NCBI GenBank assembly: GCA_041389725.1
Contig: JAWKRG010000008.1
Location: 124,001 to 188,000, forward strand
Reading direction: 5' to 3'
Source: Polyangiaceae bacterium
Lineage (GTDB): Bacteria; Myxococcota_A; Polyangia; Polyangiales; Polyangiaceae
DNA: 64,000 bases
In this document: piece after piece, positions 33,044 to 42,111 of the stretch
How the letters are laid out: the number at the start of each line of letters is the position of its first letter
How positions within the stretch are numbered: the stretch's first letter is position 1
Program-made: the position numbers and the translations under genes
The notes under the pieces: generated by a model
The model's database searches: none
What the model was told of the DNA's origin: nothing
Seen by the model: only the letters and a program-made list of their open reading frames with translations

Positions 33044-33634
33044 CTAGCCCGGACCAAGGCGGCCGACGCCGGGGATCTCGATGCCCACGTCCAGGCGGAC
33101 CGCGAGCAGACAGCCTTCGTCTTCGGTGCGATAGGCGTGGGTCGTGCCAGCTTCCATCACGTGTTCGTCGCCCGGGCCCCAGCGGCGCCCTTCGCTGTCG
33201 ACGTAGCCGCCGACGAGCAGCACCACTGCTTCTCGCCCGAGGTGCGAATGCTCGGGGAACGCAGTCTGCGGCGCGACCCGCACCAAGCCACAATCCGCCG
33301 CTGCGGCTGCCGGTCCGCCGGCGAAGTGAAACAATTCCACGCCGGGGATTGGAGCTGCTTCCCAACCCAGGGCTTCTCGGGACCGTGCCAAATGCTCCTG
33401 CATGGCGTCGATTGACAAGTCGAACCATGCGGCCAAGCGCTGCTTGAAGGGCGCCAGGTATTCTGCGTCGCTGTCGACGGTCGCGAGCAGACGCGCACGC
33501 AAACTCGCCGGAGGAGGCACGGCCATTGCCGACGCCAATGCACCGAGCAACTCCCGCGCGTCGGCCTCGGAAGTGTGCGTTTCGCCCAAGCTCTCGCGGA
33601 TGAAAGCAGGCAGGGTGTCGTGGGGATCGCTCAT
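33044..33634 (-). CDS. ChrR-like cupin anti-sigma factor
   Basis: The 196-residue protein pairs with the ECF sigma gene (4-bp overlap at 33631-33634). The C-terminal cupin resembles Rhodobacter ChrR: metal ligands His129, His131, Glu135 and His166 in FPEHSHLGREAVVLLVGG and EAGTTHAYRT have spacing close to that of ChrR. The N-terminal helical part (about 1-85) should bind the sigma factor, but the HxxxCxxC zinc motif of typical ZAS anti-sigma factors is absent. The cupin probably senses oxidant or metal and releases the sigma factor. Confidence 0.8.
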   Translation of the reverse strand: MSDPHDTLPAFIRESLGETHTSEADARELLGALASAMAVPPPASLRARLLATVDSDAEYLAPFKQRLAAWFDLSIDAMQEHLARSREALGWEAAPIPGVELFHFAGGPAAAAADCGLVRVAPQTAFPEHSHLGREAVVLLVGGYVDSEGRRWGPGDEHVMEAGTTHAYRTEDEGCLLAVRLDVGIEIPGVGRLGPG

Positions 33635-34209
33635 CTGCCTGGATCCTTTCCCGGGTCGCCAAGGGCTTGGCGCAGACGTGAGAGCGCGGTGGCGACGCGC
33701 GACTTCACGGTGCCCACAGGGGTGCCCATGGCTTCAGCGATTTCGGACGAGGAGAGCCCCTGGAAGTAGCCGAGGAACAGCACTTCGCGCTGCTCTTCGG
33801 GGAGTGCGCCGAGGGCCTCCAGCAGCCGTCTGCCGTCACTGGCTCGCGTCAAACCCGAGTCTGGTGAGTCCTGGGTCGAGGCCAGGTCCGACACGACGTC
33901 AGTGCGGCTCACCGCCGCGCTCTTCACGTGGTCGAGGGCGCGGCTACGCGCTCGGATGACCAACCACGCTCGCACCGAACCGCGCGTCGGTTCATAGTCG
34001 CTCGCCCGCCTCCAGGCCTCGACGAACACGTCGTGACTGACGTCCTCGGCCTCCGCGTCCGTGCGCACGATGCGGCGGATCACTCCGTAGACCGCGGGGG
34101 CGTGAGCATCGTACAGCTCCGCGAGCGCCGCGCGGTCGCCGCGCGCGACTCGACGCATCAGCGCCGCGTCGACACCGGTTCGCTCGTCGATCCCAGTGCG
34201 CCGATTCAC
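33631..34209 (-). CDS. ECF RNA polymerase sigma factor (RpoE-like)
   Basis: The 192-residue product has sigma-2 (ALAELYDAHAPAVYGVIRRIV, DAEAEDVSHDVFVEAWRRA) and sigma-4 regions (LGALPEEQREVLFLGYFQGLS, SEIAEAMGTPVGTVKSRVATALSRLRQAL), the -10 and -35 recognition parts of an ECF sigma factor. It is co-transcribed with the ChrR-like anti-sigma gene, so activity is likely held in check by that partner and self-regulated. The start is uncertain; GTG at 34209 is used, and a later Met (MRRVARGD) is possible. Confidence 0.85.
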   Translation of the reverse strand: MNRRTGIDERTGVDAALMRRVARGDRAALAELYDAHAPAVYGVIRRIVRTDAEAEDVSHDVFVEAWRRASDYEPTRGSVRAWLVIRARSRALDHVKSAAVSRTDVVSDLASTQDSPDSGLTRASDGRRLLEALGALPEEQREVLFLGYFQGLSSSEIAEAMGTPVGTVKSRVATALSRLRQALGDPGKDPGR

Positions 34210-34446
34210 GGGGGCAAAGTACCAGCGTCCGAGGGCCGGAGGAAGGCTGGAGCCACTCAATGCCCAGGCCGAAGCGATTGCCACGCGTCGAGTACGAGCC
34301 AGGGCCACTCGCGGATCGGTTCGGAGGGCGGAATTGTCGGCGAGGGCCCGGTTCCGGCGGCTGGCCGGGCGGGGGGGCCGACCGCCGAGCTGCGGCGGCC
34401 GGCGCTCGATGCGCAGCGACTGCCCAGCGGACTATGCTGTCCGGGC

Positions 34447-36075
34447 ATGCACCAGCTCCCGCAAGACATCGTGATTCAGCTCGGGCTGGACGACGCTGAT
34501 GACCCGAAAGCCATCGGCGAGCGCGTCGCGCGTGACCTCGGCGTCTCGCCTGGGGACCTGCCGCCCTTGGAAGTGAAGAAGCGATCCATCGACGCGCGCA
34601 AGGGTCACGTTCGCTTTCAGCTCACCGTCGGCGCCGCGCAGCCGCTGGGGCCTTTGGCGGAGCCGCCGCCGCGGGAGGTGCGAGGGCCAGCGAGGGTGGT
34701 GATCGTGGGGGACGGTCCCGCCGGACTGTTTTGCGCGTACGAACTGGCGCGCCACGGCATCGCTGCAGTCGTGCTCGACCGCGGCAAGCCGGTGCAACCC
34801 CGACGCAAAGATCTGAAGGGCCTCAACGTGCGGGGCGAGGTGGATCCCGACAGCAACTACTGCTTCGGGGAAGGCGGCGCCGGAACCTACAGCGACGGCA
34901 AGCTCTACACGCGATCCCACAAGCGCGGCAACGTGCGGGACGTGTTGGAGATCTTGCACCTGCACGGCGCACCGGCCGCGATCTTGACGGACGCGCGTCC
35001 GCACATCGGCAGCAACAAGCTGCCGATGGTCGTGACGGCGCTGCGGGGGCACCTCGAGCAGGTCGGAGTGGAGTTCCGCTTTGGTGCCCGCGTCGTCGCG
35101 CTTTGCCAGGCAAAAGGCACGGTTACAGGCGTGACTCTTTCCGACGGTGAGCAGCTCGAGGCTCAGGCTGTCGTCGTGGCGACCGGGCACTCTGCGCGCG
35201 ACGTGTTCCGATTCCTGACGGAAGCGGGCGTGCAGCTCGAAGCGAAGCCCTTCGCCCTGGGGCTGCGCATCGAACACCCGCAACCCCTGATCAATCACAT
35301 CCAGTATGGTCGATTCGCAGGTCACCCCAAGCTGCCTGCCGCCAGCTATCGTCTGGCGCACACGGACCAAGGTCGGGGCGTGTTCTCGTTCTGTATGTGT
35401 CCTGGCGGGTTCATCGTGCCGGCAGCCACGGACCGTGAGGGGCTGGTCGTCAATGGCATGAGTCTTTCACGGCGCGACTCTCCCTTTGCCAATTCTGGCC
35501 TGGTGACGAGCATCGAACTCGCCGACCTAGAGCAGCTCGGCTCGAGCGACGCGCTGGGTGGAGTGCGCCTGCAGCAACGCGTGGAAGCGGCGGCACTGGC
35601 CGCGGGCGGCGGCGCGCTGCGGGCGCCCGCGACGCGGGTCACGGACTTCTTGGCGGGACGGGGCTCGAGCACCGTACCCAAATGCAGCTATCGCCCGGGG
35701 ATCCTCGGCAGCGACGTCGGCGCGGTGCTGGCCGAGAGCGGACTATCCTTGGCGCAGCGCCTGCGGGACGGACTGCGACGCTTCGGCGGCAACATGCGTG
35801 GTTTCGTCAGCGAGGAGGCGGTGCTCGTCGCCACCGAATCACGCACCAGCGCGCCGGTGCGCGTCCGGCGAGATCCCGACACGCTGCAATGTCCAGAGCT
35901 CGCAGGGGTGTTTCCCGCGGGGGAGGGCGCGGGCTACGCCGGAGGCATCGTCAGTGCCGCGGTCGACGGCATGCGCATCGCACGTGCCATCGCCCAGAGT
36001 CACGTGGAGCTTTGCGACAGTTCTACGCGCGTGATTTCGGCGGGTGCGCCCAGCCGCATGGGCGGGCCCCAATAG
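34447..36075 (+). CDS. COG2509-type FAD-dependent dehydrogenase
   Basis: The 542-residue product has an N-terminal helical domain (about 1-75), then the dinucleotide-binding VVIVGDGPAGLFCAYELA (GxGxxG at 88-93) and FGEGGAGTYSDGKL, a hallmark of this family. Other family parts are VVATGHSARDVF, FCMCPGGFIVPA and the C-terminal FPAGEGAGYAGGIVSAAVDG that closes the FAD site. The family is widespread, probably cytoplasmic, and has no agreed substrate. The ATG at 34447 is chosen because homologous sequence begins there. The last 76 bp overlap, on the opposite strand, the end of the metallophosphoesterase gene. Confidence 0.85.
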   Translation: MHQLPQDIVIQLGLDDADDPKAIGERVARDLGVSPGDLPPLEVKKRSIDARKGHVRFQLTVGAAQPLGPLAEPPPREVRGPARVVIVGDGPAGLFCAYELARHGIAAVVLDRGKPVQPRRKDLKGLNVRGEVDPDSNYCFGEGGAGTYSDGKLYTRSHKRGNVRDVLEILHLHGAPAAILTDARPHIGSNKLPMVVTALRGHLEQVGVEFRFGARVVALCQAKGTVTGVTLSDGEQLEAQAVVVATGHSARDVFRFLTEAGVQLEAKPFALGLRIEHPQPLINHIQYGRFAGHPKLPAASYRLAHTDQGRGVFSFCMCPGGFIVPAATDREGLVVNGMSLSRRDSPFANSGLVTSIELADLEQLGSSDALGGVRLQQRVEAAALAAGGGALRAPATRVTDFLAGRGSSTVPKCSYRPGILGSDVGAVLAESGLSLAQRLRDGLRRFGGNMRGFVSEEAVLVATESRTSAPVRVRRDPDTLQCPELAGVFPAGEGAGYAGGIVSAAVDGMRIARAIAQSHVELCDSSTRVISAGAPSRMGGPQ

Positions 36076-37181
36076 CCGGTGCCGTTGCTGACGTAGACCA
36101 GGGTCCGGCCGATTCGCTCCAGGCCGCTCACGACGGGCTGCTGCAGCTTGACGAACACGCTCCAGGGCCAGATTTGTCCGCCGTGGGTGTGTCCGGATAG
36201 TTGTAGCCCGACCCCCGCGTCACTTGCTTCGAAGGCGGCGCGGGGCTGGTGTGCGAGCAGCACGACCTCGAGCGAAGGATCGCGTCCAGCCAAGGCGCGC
36301 GCCAAGCTCGGACCCTCGCCGAAGCGCCCGGAGCTGTAGTCGTCTACGCCCGCAAGGACGAAGGCAGCGGCGCCGTCGCCGACACGAACGTGCGAGTTGC
36401 TGAGCACCACGATGCCCATACTGCGTAGCTCTTCACACCAACGCTCGGCACCCGAGTAGTACTCGTGATTGCCGGTCACGAAGTACACGCCGTGCTTGGC
36501 TCTCAGGCGCGCGAGGGGAGCGATGTGCTCGCGCAGTTGCTCCACCGAGCCATCCACGAGGTCGCCCGTGATTGCGATCAGATCGGGCTGGAGGGCGTTG
36601 GTGCGCTGCACGACGCGCTCGATGAACTCGCGACGAATCGTGGGGCCGACGTGAATGTCGGTCAGCTGCACGATCGAAAATCCGTTCAGAGCGCTGGGAA
36701 AACGCGGCAACCCGACGGCGATACGTTTCACGATGAGACGCGTGAGTCCCTGATGGGTGGCCACGGCCCCGAGGCCGCCCGCCCCGAGGCCAACCACTGC
36801 GCCCAACATGCGTGACAGCGCGACTCGACGCTCGGGATCTCCGGGCGGCAGGTCCGATGCCAGTCTGGACCACAGACCCCACAGTGCGCGCATGATCTCG
36901 CTGGTGCCGAGCAGCACCAACAGAAGGAACACCATGCCGAGCCAGCCGAAGGTCGTGAGCCACAGCGGACGCATCGCGTCGAGGTTCAGCCGACGGCCAA
37001 ACCAGAAGGTGAGGGGAATCGATGCGAACAGCAGCATGACCAGCGCCGTCAGGCCGCGATGAGTCCAGGTTGGCAGGGCGAGATCTCGCACCAGTCGCGC
37101 CCAGATGTAGTAGTGCACCGCGCCGACGAGGGTCAGGGCCACGGCGAAGAAGAGAACGAAGGACCAGGCCTGGGGTCTCAT
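36000..37181 (-). CDS. Membrane metallophosphoesterase (YkuE/YaeI-like)
   Basis: The 393-residue protein has four hydrophobic segments in the first 150 residues (about 5-25, 43-62, 73-95, 125-145) and then a calcineurin-like domain with LTDIHVGP, ITGDLVDG, GNHEYYSG, LAHQP and GHTHGGQ, all metal ligands intact. It ends with the family tail GTGYWGPPMRLGAPAEI. Relatives cleave UDP-diacylglucosamine-like or phospholipid substrates at the membrane, but the substrate is not determined. Its stop lies within the convergent flavoprotein gene. Confidence 0.88.
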   Translation of the reverse strand: MRPQAWSFVLFFAVALTLVGAVHYYIWARLVRDLALPTWTHRGLTALVMLLFASIPLTFWFGRRLNLDAMRPLWLTTFGWLGMVFLLLVLLGTSEIMRALWGLWSRLASDLPPGDPERRVALSRMLGAVVGLGAGGLGAVATHQGLTRLIVKRIAVGLPRFPSALNGFSIVQLTDIHVGPTIRREFIERVVQRTNALQPDLIAITGDLVDGSVEQLREHIAPLARLRAKHGVYFVTGNHEYYSGAERWCEELRSMGIVVLSNSHVRVGDGAAAFVLAGVDDYSSGRFGEGPSLARALAGRDPSLEVVLLAHQPRAAFEASDAGVGLQLSGHTHGGQIWPWSVFVKLQQPVVSGLERIGRTLVYVSNGTGYWGPPMRLGAPAEITRVELSQSST

Positions 37182-37387
37182 GATGCGGCGTGGAGGTACC
37201 CTGACGCTCGAGCCCTGATGTTGTGAGATTGCGGCACGAGCTTTCTCATATGTGTCCGTTCCCGAGGAATGCCAAGGAGGCTAACTCGCCCAGGGACCGC
37301 CTAATTTCGATTCGGCGGGGGCCCAACTGGGGTGGAAAAACTGCGGCTGGCGGGGCGAGGCGCGCGGATTTCGGCTAAGCTCGCGAC

Positions 37388-38716
37388 ATGATCAGCGTCA
37401 ATCGCGTGGTTTCCCTGGGACGAATCTGCTTGCTTGCCGGCACGTTGGGGGCGGCGCTCGGCTGCAGCGACGACGACCCCCAGGGCGGCAGCGGGGGAAG
37501 TGGCGGAACGGGCGGCGGGAGCGCGGGCGCTGGGGGCCAGGGTGGGGGAAGTTGCGGCAGCGCCGACACGACTGGGTGCACGCAAGTGGTGAGCCCCGAC
37601 GGCGACGCCACCGAAGCGCTGCAGTCCGCGCTGATCGAGGTGAAGAGCGGAGGCACCGTGTGTCTGTGTCCCGGTAGCTACTCGTTGACGAAGGAAGTCA
37701 GCCTCAACGTGCCGAACGTCACCGTCAAGGGGTTGGGCGCCACGATGGAGGACACGATTCTGGACTTCAAGAAGCAAACCCAAGGAGACGATGGCTTCAC
37801 CGTTACCAGCGACGGCTTTACCGTAGAGAACCTCTGGCTGAAGAACAGTCCCGGCAACGGCATCGTGGTGACGGGTGCGGAGGGTGTGACCTTCCGTAAG
37901 CTCAAGGTCAGTTGGGACGCCGGATCCGTGACGGCGAACGGCGCCTACGCCGTCTATCCGGTGAAGAGCAAGAAGGTGCTGATCGAAGACACGGAAGTGG
38001 TGGGCGCTTCCGATGCTGGCATCTACGTTGGACAGTGTGAGCAGGCGATTGTCCGCCGCAACAAGGTGTACGGCAACGTGGCGGGTATCGAGATCGAGAA
38101 CTCGAACGACGCTGAAGTGCACGACAACGAGGCCTACGACAACACCGCGGGGATTCTGGTGTTCGTGTTGCCCAACCTCGAGAAGAAGGACGGCAAGCGC
38201 AGCCTGGTGCACCACAACAAGATCACTGCCAACAACCGGGCGAACTTCGCGGAAGACAAGACCGTCGTGTCCTACGTGCCCGCAGGCACCGGCGTGCTCA
38301 TTCTGGGCGCGGATCAGACGGAGATCCGCGACAACGACATCAAAGACAACCAGAGCGTCAGCGTGTTGACCGTCAGCCTGCAGACCTTCAACATTCTCCT
38401 GGGTGGCACGCCCGATCCGCTGACGGATCCCGATCCCGAAGAGGTCTTCATTCACGACAACACCCTGACCAACAACGGCACCGATCCTCAAGGGATCCTG
38501 GGGACCTTCAAGCTCAAGCCCCTGGAGGACATCCTGTGGGACGGCTACGAAAAGCCCAATCTGACCGGCAACAACTTCTGTCTGGGACCGCCGCCGCATC
38601 CCTCCTTCCGCAACTTCCAGGCTGCGAGTGGCGGCTTGGCCGACAACGCAGTCCACACTACGGATTCAACGCCGCACGCTTGCGGGCACACCCCACTACC
38701 GAGCGTCACCTTCTGA
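37388..38716 (+). CDS. Lipoprotein with parallel beta-helix repeats (TIGR03805-like)
   Basis: The 442-residue product has a lipoprotein signal (LLAGTLGAALGCSDDD, Cys about 26), a short Gly-rich spacer and a parallel beta-helix made of NNxV/NNxxxx rungs: LNVPNVTVKGLG, NGIVVTGAEGVTF, YAVYPVKSKKVLIEDTEV, AEVHDNEAYDN. The beta-helix plus di-heme peroxidase neighbours match the TIGR03805/TIGR03806 gene pairing. It starts the three-gene unit: its stop is 4 bp before the next start. The role is unknown; a carbohydrate ligand or an adhesin-like function is possible. Confidence 0.82.
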   Translation: MISVNRVVSLGRICLLAGTLGAALGCSDDDPQGGSGGSGGTGGGSAGAGGQGGGSCGSADTTGCTQVVSPDGDATEALQSALIEVKSGGTVCLCPGSYSLTKEVSLNVPNVTVKGLGATMEDTILDFKKQTQGDDGFTVTSDGFTVENLWLKNSPGNGIVVTGAEGVTFRKLKVSWDAGSVTANGAYAVYPVKSKKVLIEDTEVVGASDAGIYVGQCEQAIVRRNKVYGNVAGIEIENSNDAEVHDNEAYDNTAGILVFVLPNLEKKDGKRSLVHHNKITANNRANFAEDKTVVSYVPAGTGVLILGADQTEIRDNDIKDNQSVSVLTVSLQTFNILLGGTPDPLTDPDPEEVFIHDNTLTNNGTDPQGILGTFKLKPLEDILWDGYEKPNLTGNNFCLGPPPHPSFRNFQAASGGLADNAVHTTDSTPHACGHTPLPSVTF

Positions 38717-38720
38717 TCCG

Positions 38721-39794
38721 ATGCGTTGGAACTGGTTGGTCGGGTTCGTCGTCCTCGCTTGTTCCAATCAGGAGCCAGGCGAGGTGACGCAGCCCTACGA
38801 CGGGCCCCCGATCCCGTGGGCCTACCGGTCGTGGCCCGAAGCGAAGGCGCCAGCGGACAATCCCACCACGGCTGAGAAGGTGCAATTGGGCAGGCTGCTC
38901 TTCTACGATCCGATTTTGTCGCGAGACGGCCGCACGGCGTGCGCGACGTGCCACAGCGAGATCTGGGGGCTCTCGGATGGCCTGGCGCGAAGCATCGGCG
39001 TGGACGGCGAAGGGCCGACTGGGCCCGGCCGCACGGGACCGAATCGAACCCTGCGTAACTCGCCGACACTGTGGAACGTGGCGCTGGTCGACGACCTGTT
39101 TTGGGATGGGCGGGAGCCGGCCCTGGAAAGTCAGGCCTTGCGCCCCCTGGAAGAGAGCGGCGAACTCGGCAAAGACCCGGACGCCGCGGCGAAGGACATC
39201 GCGAGCATCGAAGAGTATGCCTCGCTCTTTCGCGCCGCTTTTCCGGACGAGCAGCAGCCGGTCACTCGGGATACGCTGGCGAAGTCCTTGGCCGCGTTCC
39301 AGCGCGGGTTCATCGCTGATCGCGCACCCTACGATCAGTACGTTGCGGGCGACGCTGGCGCGATGAGCGCGTCGACGCAGCGCGGGATGGAGCTCTTCGC
39401 CGAGGCAGGATGCCACGACTGCCATGCAGCGCCGCGCTTTGCTTCCCCGCGCTTCGAAGATCGCGGCATTGGTGGTGACGATCCCGGACGCTTCGACGCT
39501 ACGGGGCGCGAGGTGGATCGCGGCAGGTTCCGTGTGCCCACGTTGCGCAATACGCGGGACTCGGAGCCCTACTTCCACGACGGCAGCGTCGCGACCCTTC
39601 GCGAAGCCGTCGAGCACGAGGTGACCGAGCAAGTGCGCGTTGGCAAGTCGCGTAGTCTGGATGCCGACGAGATCGATGCCATCACCAAGTTCATCGACAA
39701 GGCACTCACGGATCGAACCCGAGAGCCCCACCGTCCAAAGCAGGTGCCGAGCGGATTGCCGGTGCCCGCAGACGGATTCCGAATTCCTCGCTGA
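38721..39794 (+). CDS. Di-heme cytochrome c peroxidase/MauG-family lipoprotein
   Basis: The 357-residue product has a lipoprotein signal (VGFVVLACSN, Cys14) and two c-type haem sites: CATCH at 74-78 and CHDCH at 231-235. RNSPTLWNVAL and VPTLRNTRDSEPYFHDGS are typical of bacterial cytochrome c peroxidases and the MauG subgroup, where the second haem sits next to the conserved HDGS region. It should act in the periplasm, on peroxide or on a protein partner. It lies between the beta-helix lipoprotein and the HNE_0200-like haem lipoprotein, in one operon. Confidence 0.9.
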   Translation: MRWNWLVGFVVLACSNQEPGEVTQPYDGPPIPWAYRSWPEAKAPADNPTTAEKVQLGRLLFYDPILSRDGRTACATCHSEIWGLSDGLARSIGVDGEGPTGPGRTGPNRTLRNSPTLWNVALVDDLFWDGREPALESQALRPLEESGELGKDPDAAAKDIASIEEYASLFRAAFPDEQQPVTRDTLAKSLAAFQRGFIADRAPYDQYVAGDAGAMSASTQRGMELFAEAGCHDCHAAPRFASPRFEDRGIGGDDPGRFDATGREVDRGRFRVPTLRNTRDSEPYFHDGSVATLREAVEHEVTEQVRVGKSRSLDADEIDAITKFIDKALTDRTREPHRPKQVPSGLPVPADGFRIPR

Positions 39795-39810
39795 CGTCAG
39801 GAGTCAACCC

Positions 39811-40902
39811 ATGCGACGAATGTTCATGCTGCTCTGTTCCCTGACCCTCACGCTGGCGTGCAGCGGGGGCGATGACGACGAGGGCGCGGCGCCCAAGGTC
39901 TTGGTCAACCCTGCGCCGGATGGCGCGCCCTGGGAGACTCTCGGCGAGTGGCGGCTCTTTCGCGACGGGCAAAAGCAACTTCCTGCGCAGCGGGTCGAGC
40001 CTTACGACGTGATCAGCCCCCTGTGGTCCGACGGAACTTTCAAGCGGCGCTTCATCCACGTGCCGGAAGGCAAGACCATTGGCTATCAGGGGGACAGCGG
40101 CTGGGATTTTCCCGTAGGAAGCGTGTTGGCGAAGACGTTCTCCTATCGCAACGACGCGCGTGATCCGTCGCTGGGAGAGCGTCTGCTCGAAACCCGGCTG
40201 CTGGTGCACGAAGCGACGGGCTGGGTCGGGCACACCTACGTCTGGAACGATGCGCAGACCGATGCGGTGCGCAAGATCGCCGGAGACGACATCCCCGTGA
40301 AGTTCACCGACGGCGCCGGCGTCGAGCACGACATCGTGTACGCGGTTCCCAACACGAATCTGTGCAACGAGTGCCACGGCAAGGACGAGCCGAACACCTT
40401 GGGCGGCGTCACGCGCCAACTCAATCGCGACCGCGACTACGGGGGCAAGAGCGAGAACCAGATCGATCACTTCGCTTCCCTTGGTTGGTTCGACAGCGCG
40501 CCTCCCGCGGCCTCCGCGCGCGATGCGATGGTCGACCCCCAGGGCGGCGACAGCGTGAGCGACCGTGCCCGCGCCTACCTCGACGCCAACTGCGCTCACT
40601 GCCACACTGCAGGTCGCGTCGCCGGTTCCAGTGGGCTCTTGCTGGCGTGGGCGGACACGGCGAACCCGCCGGATCCCAAGACCTTCGGCGTGTGCAAGAT
40701 CCCGACTAGTGCGGGCGGTGCCACATGCGGGCTCGTGCACGACGTCGTTCCAGGCAAACCCGACGACAGCATCCTGATCTGTCGCGTCAAGTCTCGGGAG
40801 CCCAAGGTACAGATGCCGCCGCTGGCGACGCAACTGACCGACGACACCGGCGTCGAGCTCTTGTCCGCTTGGGTCACGAGCCTGACTGGCGCGTGCCAAT
40901 AG
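39811..40902 (+). CDS. Di-haem lipoprotein, HNE_0200 family (TIGR03806-like)
   Basis: The 363-residue product has a lipoprotein signal (LTLTLACSGGDD, Cys17) and two haem-binding motifs, CNECH at 185-189 and CAHCH at 261-265. The pattern YDVISPLWSDGTFKRRFIHVP and GWDFPVGSVLAKTF is that of the HNE_0200 family, which is found beside beta-helix lipoproteins. Thus it is the third gene of the operon, with CAGGAG 8 bp before the ATG. It probably donates or accepts electrons with the MauG-like peroxidase; its substrate is unknown. Confidence 0.85.
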   Translation: MRRMFMLLCSLTLTLACSGGDDDEGAAPKVLVNPAPDGAPWETLGEWRLFRDGQKQLPAQRVEPYDVISPLWSDGTFKRRFIHVPEGKTIGYQGDSGWDFPVGSVLAKTFSYRNDARDPSLGERLLETRLLVHEATGWVGHTYVWNDAQTDAVRKIAGDDIPVKFTDGAGVEHDIVYAVPNTNLCNECHGKDEPNTLGGVTRQLNRDRDYGGKSENQIDHFASLGWFDSAPPAASARDAMVDPQGGDSVSDRARAYLDANCAHCHTAGRVAGSSGLLLAWADTANPPDPKTFGVCKIPTSAGGATCGLVHDVVPGKPDDSILICRVKSREPKVQMPPLATQLTDDTGVELLSAWVTSLTGACQ

Positions 40903-41104
40903 CGACCGAGCCTGTCAGCATTGGCACACAGTGCGCCGTAGTGATGGCGTTGACGTTGCTGCTGCGGCCCTAGGGCCGAACCGCGCCGGGCCGCCGTTGG
41001 CGGCTGAATTCAAGCAGTTCGCGAACTGACCGTTCAACGGGTTGGCTCAGCTGCGCCTCGCGGTCCAGCTGGCCCGGATCCTGCTCGCTGAATGGGAGGC
41101 ATTC
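40903..41104 (+). promoter_or_regulatory. Intergenic region with nested palindromes
   Basis: The 202 bp hold four inverted repeats: CGGCCCTAGGGCCG (40965-40978), GCCGCC-GTT-GGCGGC (40990-41004), the perfect 14-mer CAGTTCGCGAACTG (41015-41028) and CCGTTCAACGG (41030-41040). None has a T-run, so no clear intrinsic terminator is present. A weak sigma-54-like TGGCACACAGTGCGC occurs at 40922-40936. CCGTTCAACGG is repeated upstream of the 48535 operon. Confidence 0.5.
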
Positions 41105-42109
41105 ATGTCGCAACGGAGAGATTGGTCGATGCGCTTCGGAAGTCGCCCCGCAACCCCTGGAACCCTGCGGCGCGGCTTCCGGACGCGCATCGCCCCTTTG
41201 CTCGCCACGACGACGCTGTGCAGTGTTGCCCTCGGAGCGGAATCGACCGCGAGCTTTGCCCCGGTCGACAGTCCCAATTCGGCGTCGGCATCGTTTCCCG
41301 TCGAGGGCGCTCCCGCGACGACGACGCCTCGCGCGCCCTACGTCGCGCCTTTACCTCGTGCGCCTCAAGCCGCACCTGTGCCCACGCCAGCCCCGGCGCC
41401 AGCTTGGACTCCGCCCCCGGCTGCACCCGCCTACGCGTGGGCCCCCGCAGCAAACCCGCAGCCCGCGTTGCCACCAGGCGATCGTCCGTCCGCCATGACC
41501 GAGGGAGACGAAGGATCCCGGGACGGCAAGTGGATGCTCTCCTTGGAAGGCGTCACCCACGTCCCCGTCGACGTGGGCGCTCAAGCCGTACTGGAGCTAC
41601 CCGTCGGGCTGCGTGTGCTCGGCGGCTACGGAGTGATCCCAAGCGCGTTCATCGATCTCGTCACGCCAAGCGAATACAACGGTGAACAGGTCGACACGTC
41701 ACTATACGACGGAGGTCACGCGTGGAGACTGGGTGCAGGTCTGCGTCCGAGTTCGCGGATCGGGCTCTACTTCGACGCGGGGCTCGTGCGGGCGACGCTC
41801 GAGGGCAGCGTCCGCCAGCGTATCGGAGCCACGGGGGCCGTGGGTGACTTCGAGCTGACGAGCCGCCTCTCGCTGTGGTTCTTCGAAGTGGGGTATCAGG
41901 GCCACGTCGCCCCGCACGTCGTGCTCGGTGTGGGGCTGGGTCTGATGGGAACGATGGACGCGAGTTCCGACGTGAGCGCCACGCCCAGTTCCTTGGGCTC
42001 CAACGCCCAAGCATTGACGGACGAGGCGGCCAATGAGGTCGACCGAGAGCTGGAGAGCTACGGAGTGGTACCCACCCTGACCTTGCGCGCGGGCTTCGAC
42101 TTGCTCTGA
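41105..42109 (+). CDS. Predicted outer-membrane beta-barrel-like protein with Pro-rich linker
   Basis: The 334-residue product has a basic N-terminus and signal-like hydrophobic stretch (about 30-46), a Pro/Ala-rich linker (about 75-130), and a C-terminal 180 residues with alternating hydrophobic strands (WMLSLEGVTHVPVDVG, WRLGAGLRPSSRIGLYFDAGL, LTLRAGFDLL) ending in a hydrophobic C-terminal strand, as in outer-membrane barrels. The ATG at 41105 follows GGGAGG. Family and role unknown. Confidence 0.6.
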   Translation: MSQRRDWSMRFGSRPATPGTLRRGFRTRIAPLLATTTLCSVALGAESTASFAPVDSPNSASASFPVEGAPATTTPRAPYVAPLPRAPQAAPVPTPAPAPAWTPPPAAPAYAWAPAANPQPALPPGDRPSAMTEGDEGSRDGKWMLSLEGVTHVPVDVGAQAVLELPVGLRVLGGYGVIPSAFIDLVTPSEYNGEQVDTSLYDGGHAWRLGAGLRPSSRIGLYFDAGLVRATLEGSVRQRIGATGAVGDFELTSRLSLWFFEVGYQGHVAPHVVLGVGLGLMGTMDASSDVSATPSSLGSNAQALTDEAANEVDRELESYGVVPTLTLRAGFDLL

Positions 42110-42111
42110 GC

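Noticed and set aside
37231..37247. CGGCACGAGCTTTCT as a sigma-54 promoter for the beta-helix lipoprotein
   Set aside because: The -24 half is good, but the -12 GC is missing.
40922..40936. Possible sigma-54 promoter TGGCACACAGTGCGC
   Set aside because: The GG/GC spacing fits, but the -12 half is GCGC instead of TTGC and the next gene starts 169 bp away; noted only as weak.
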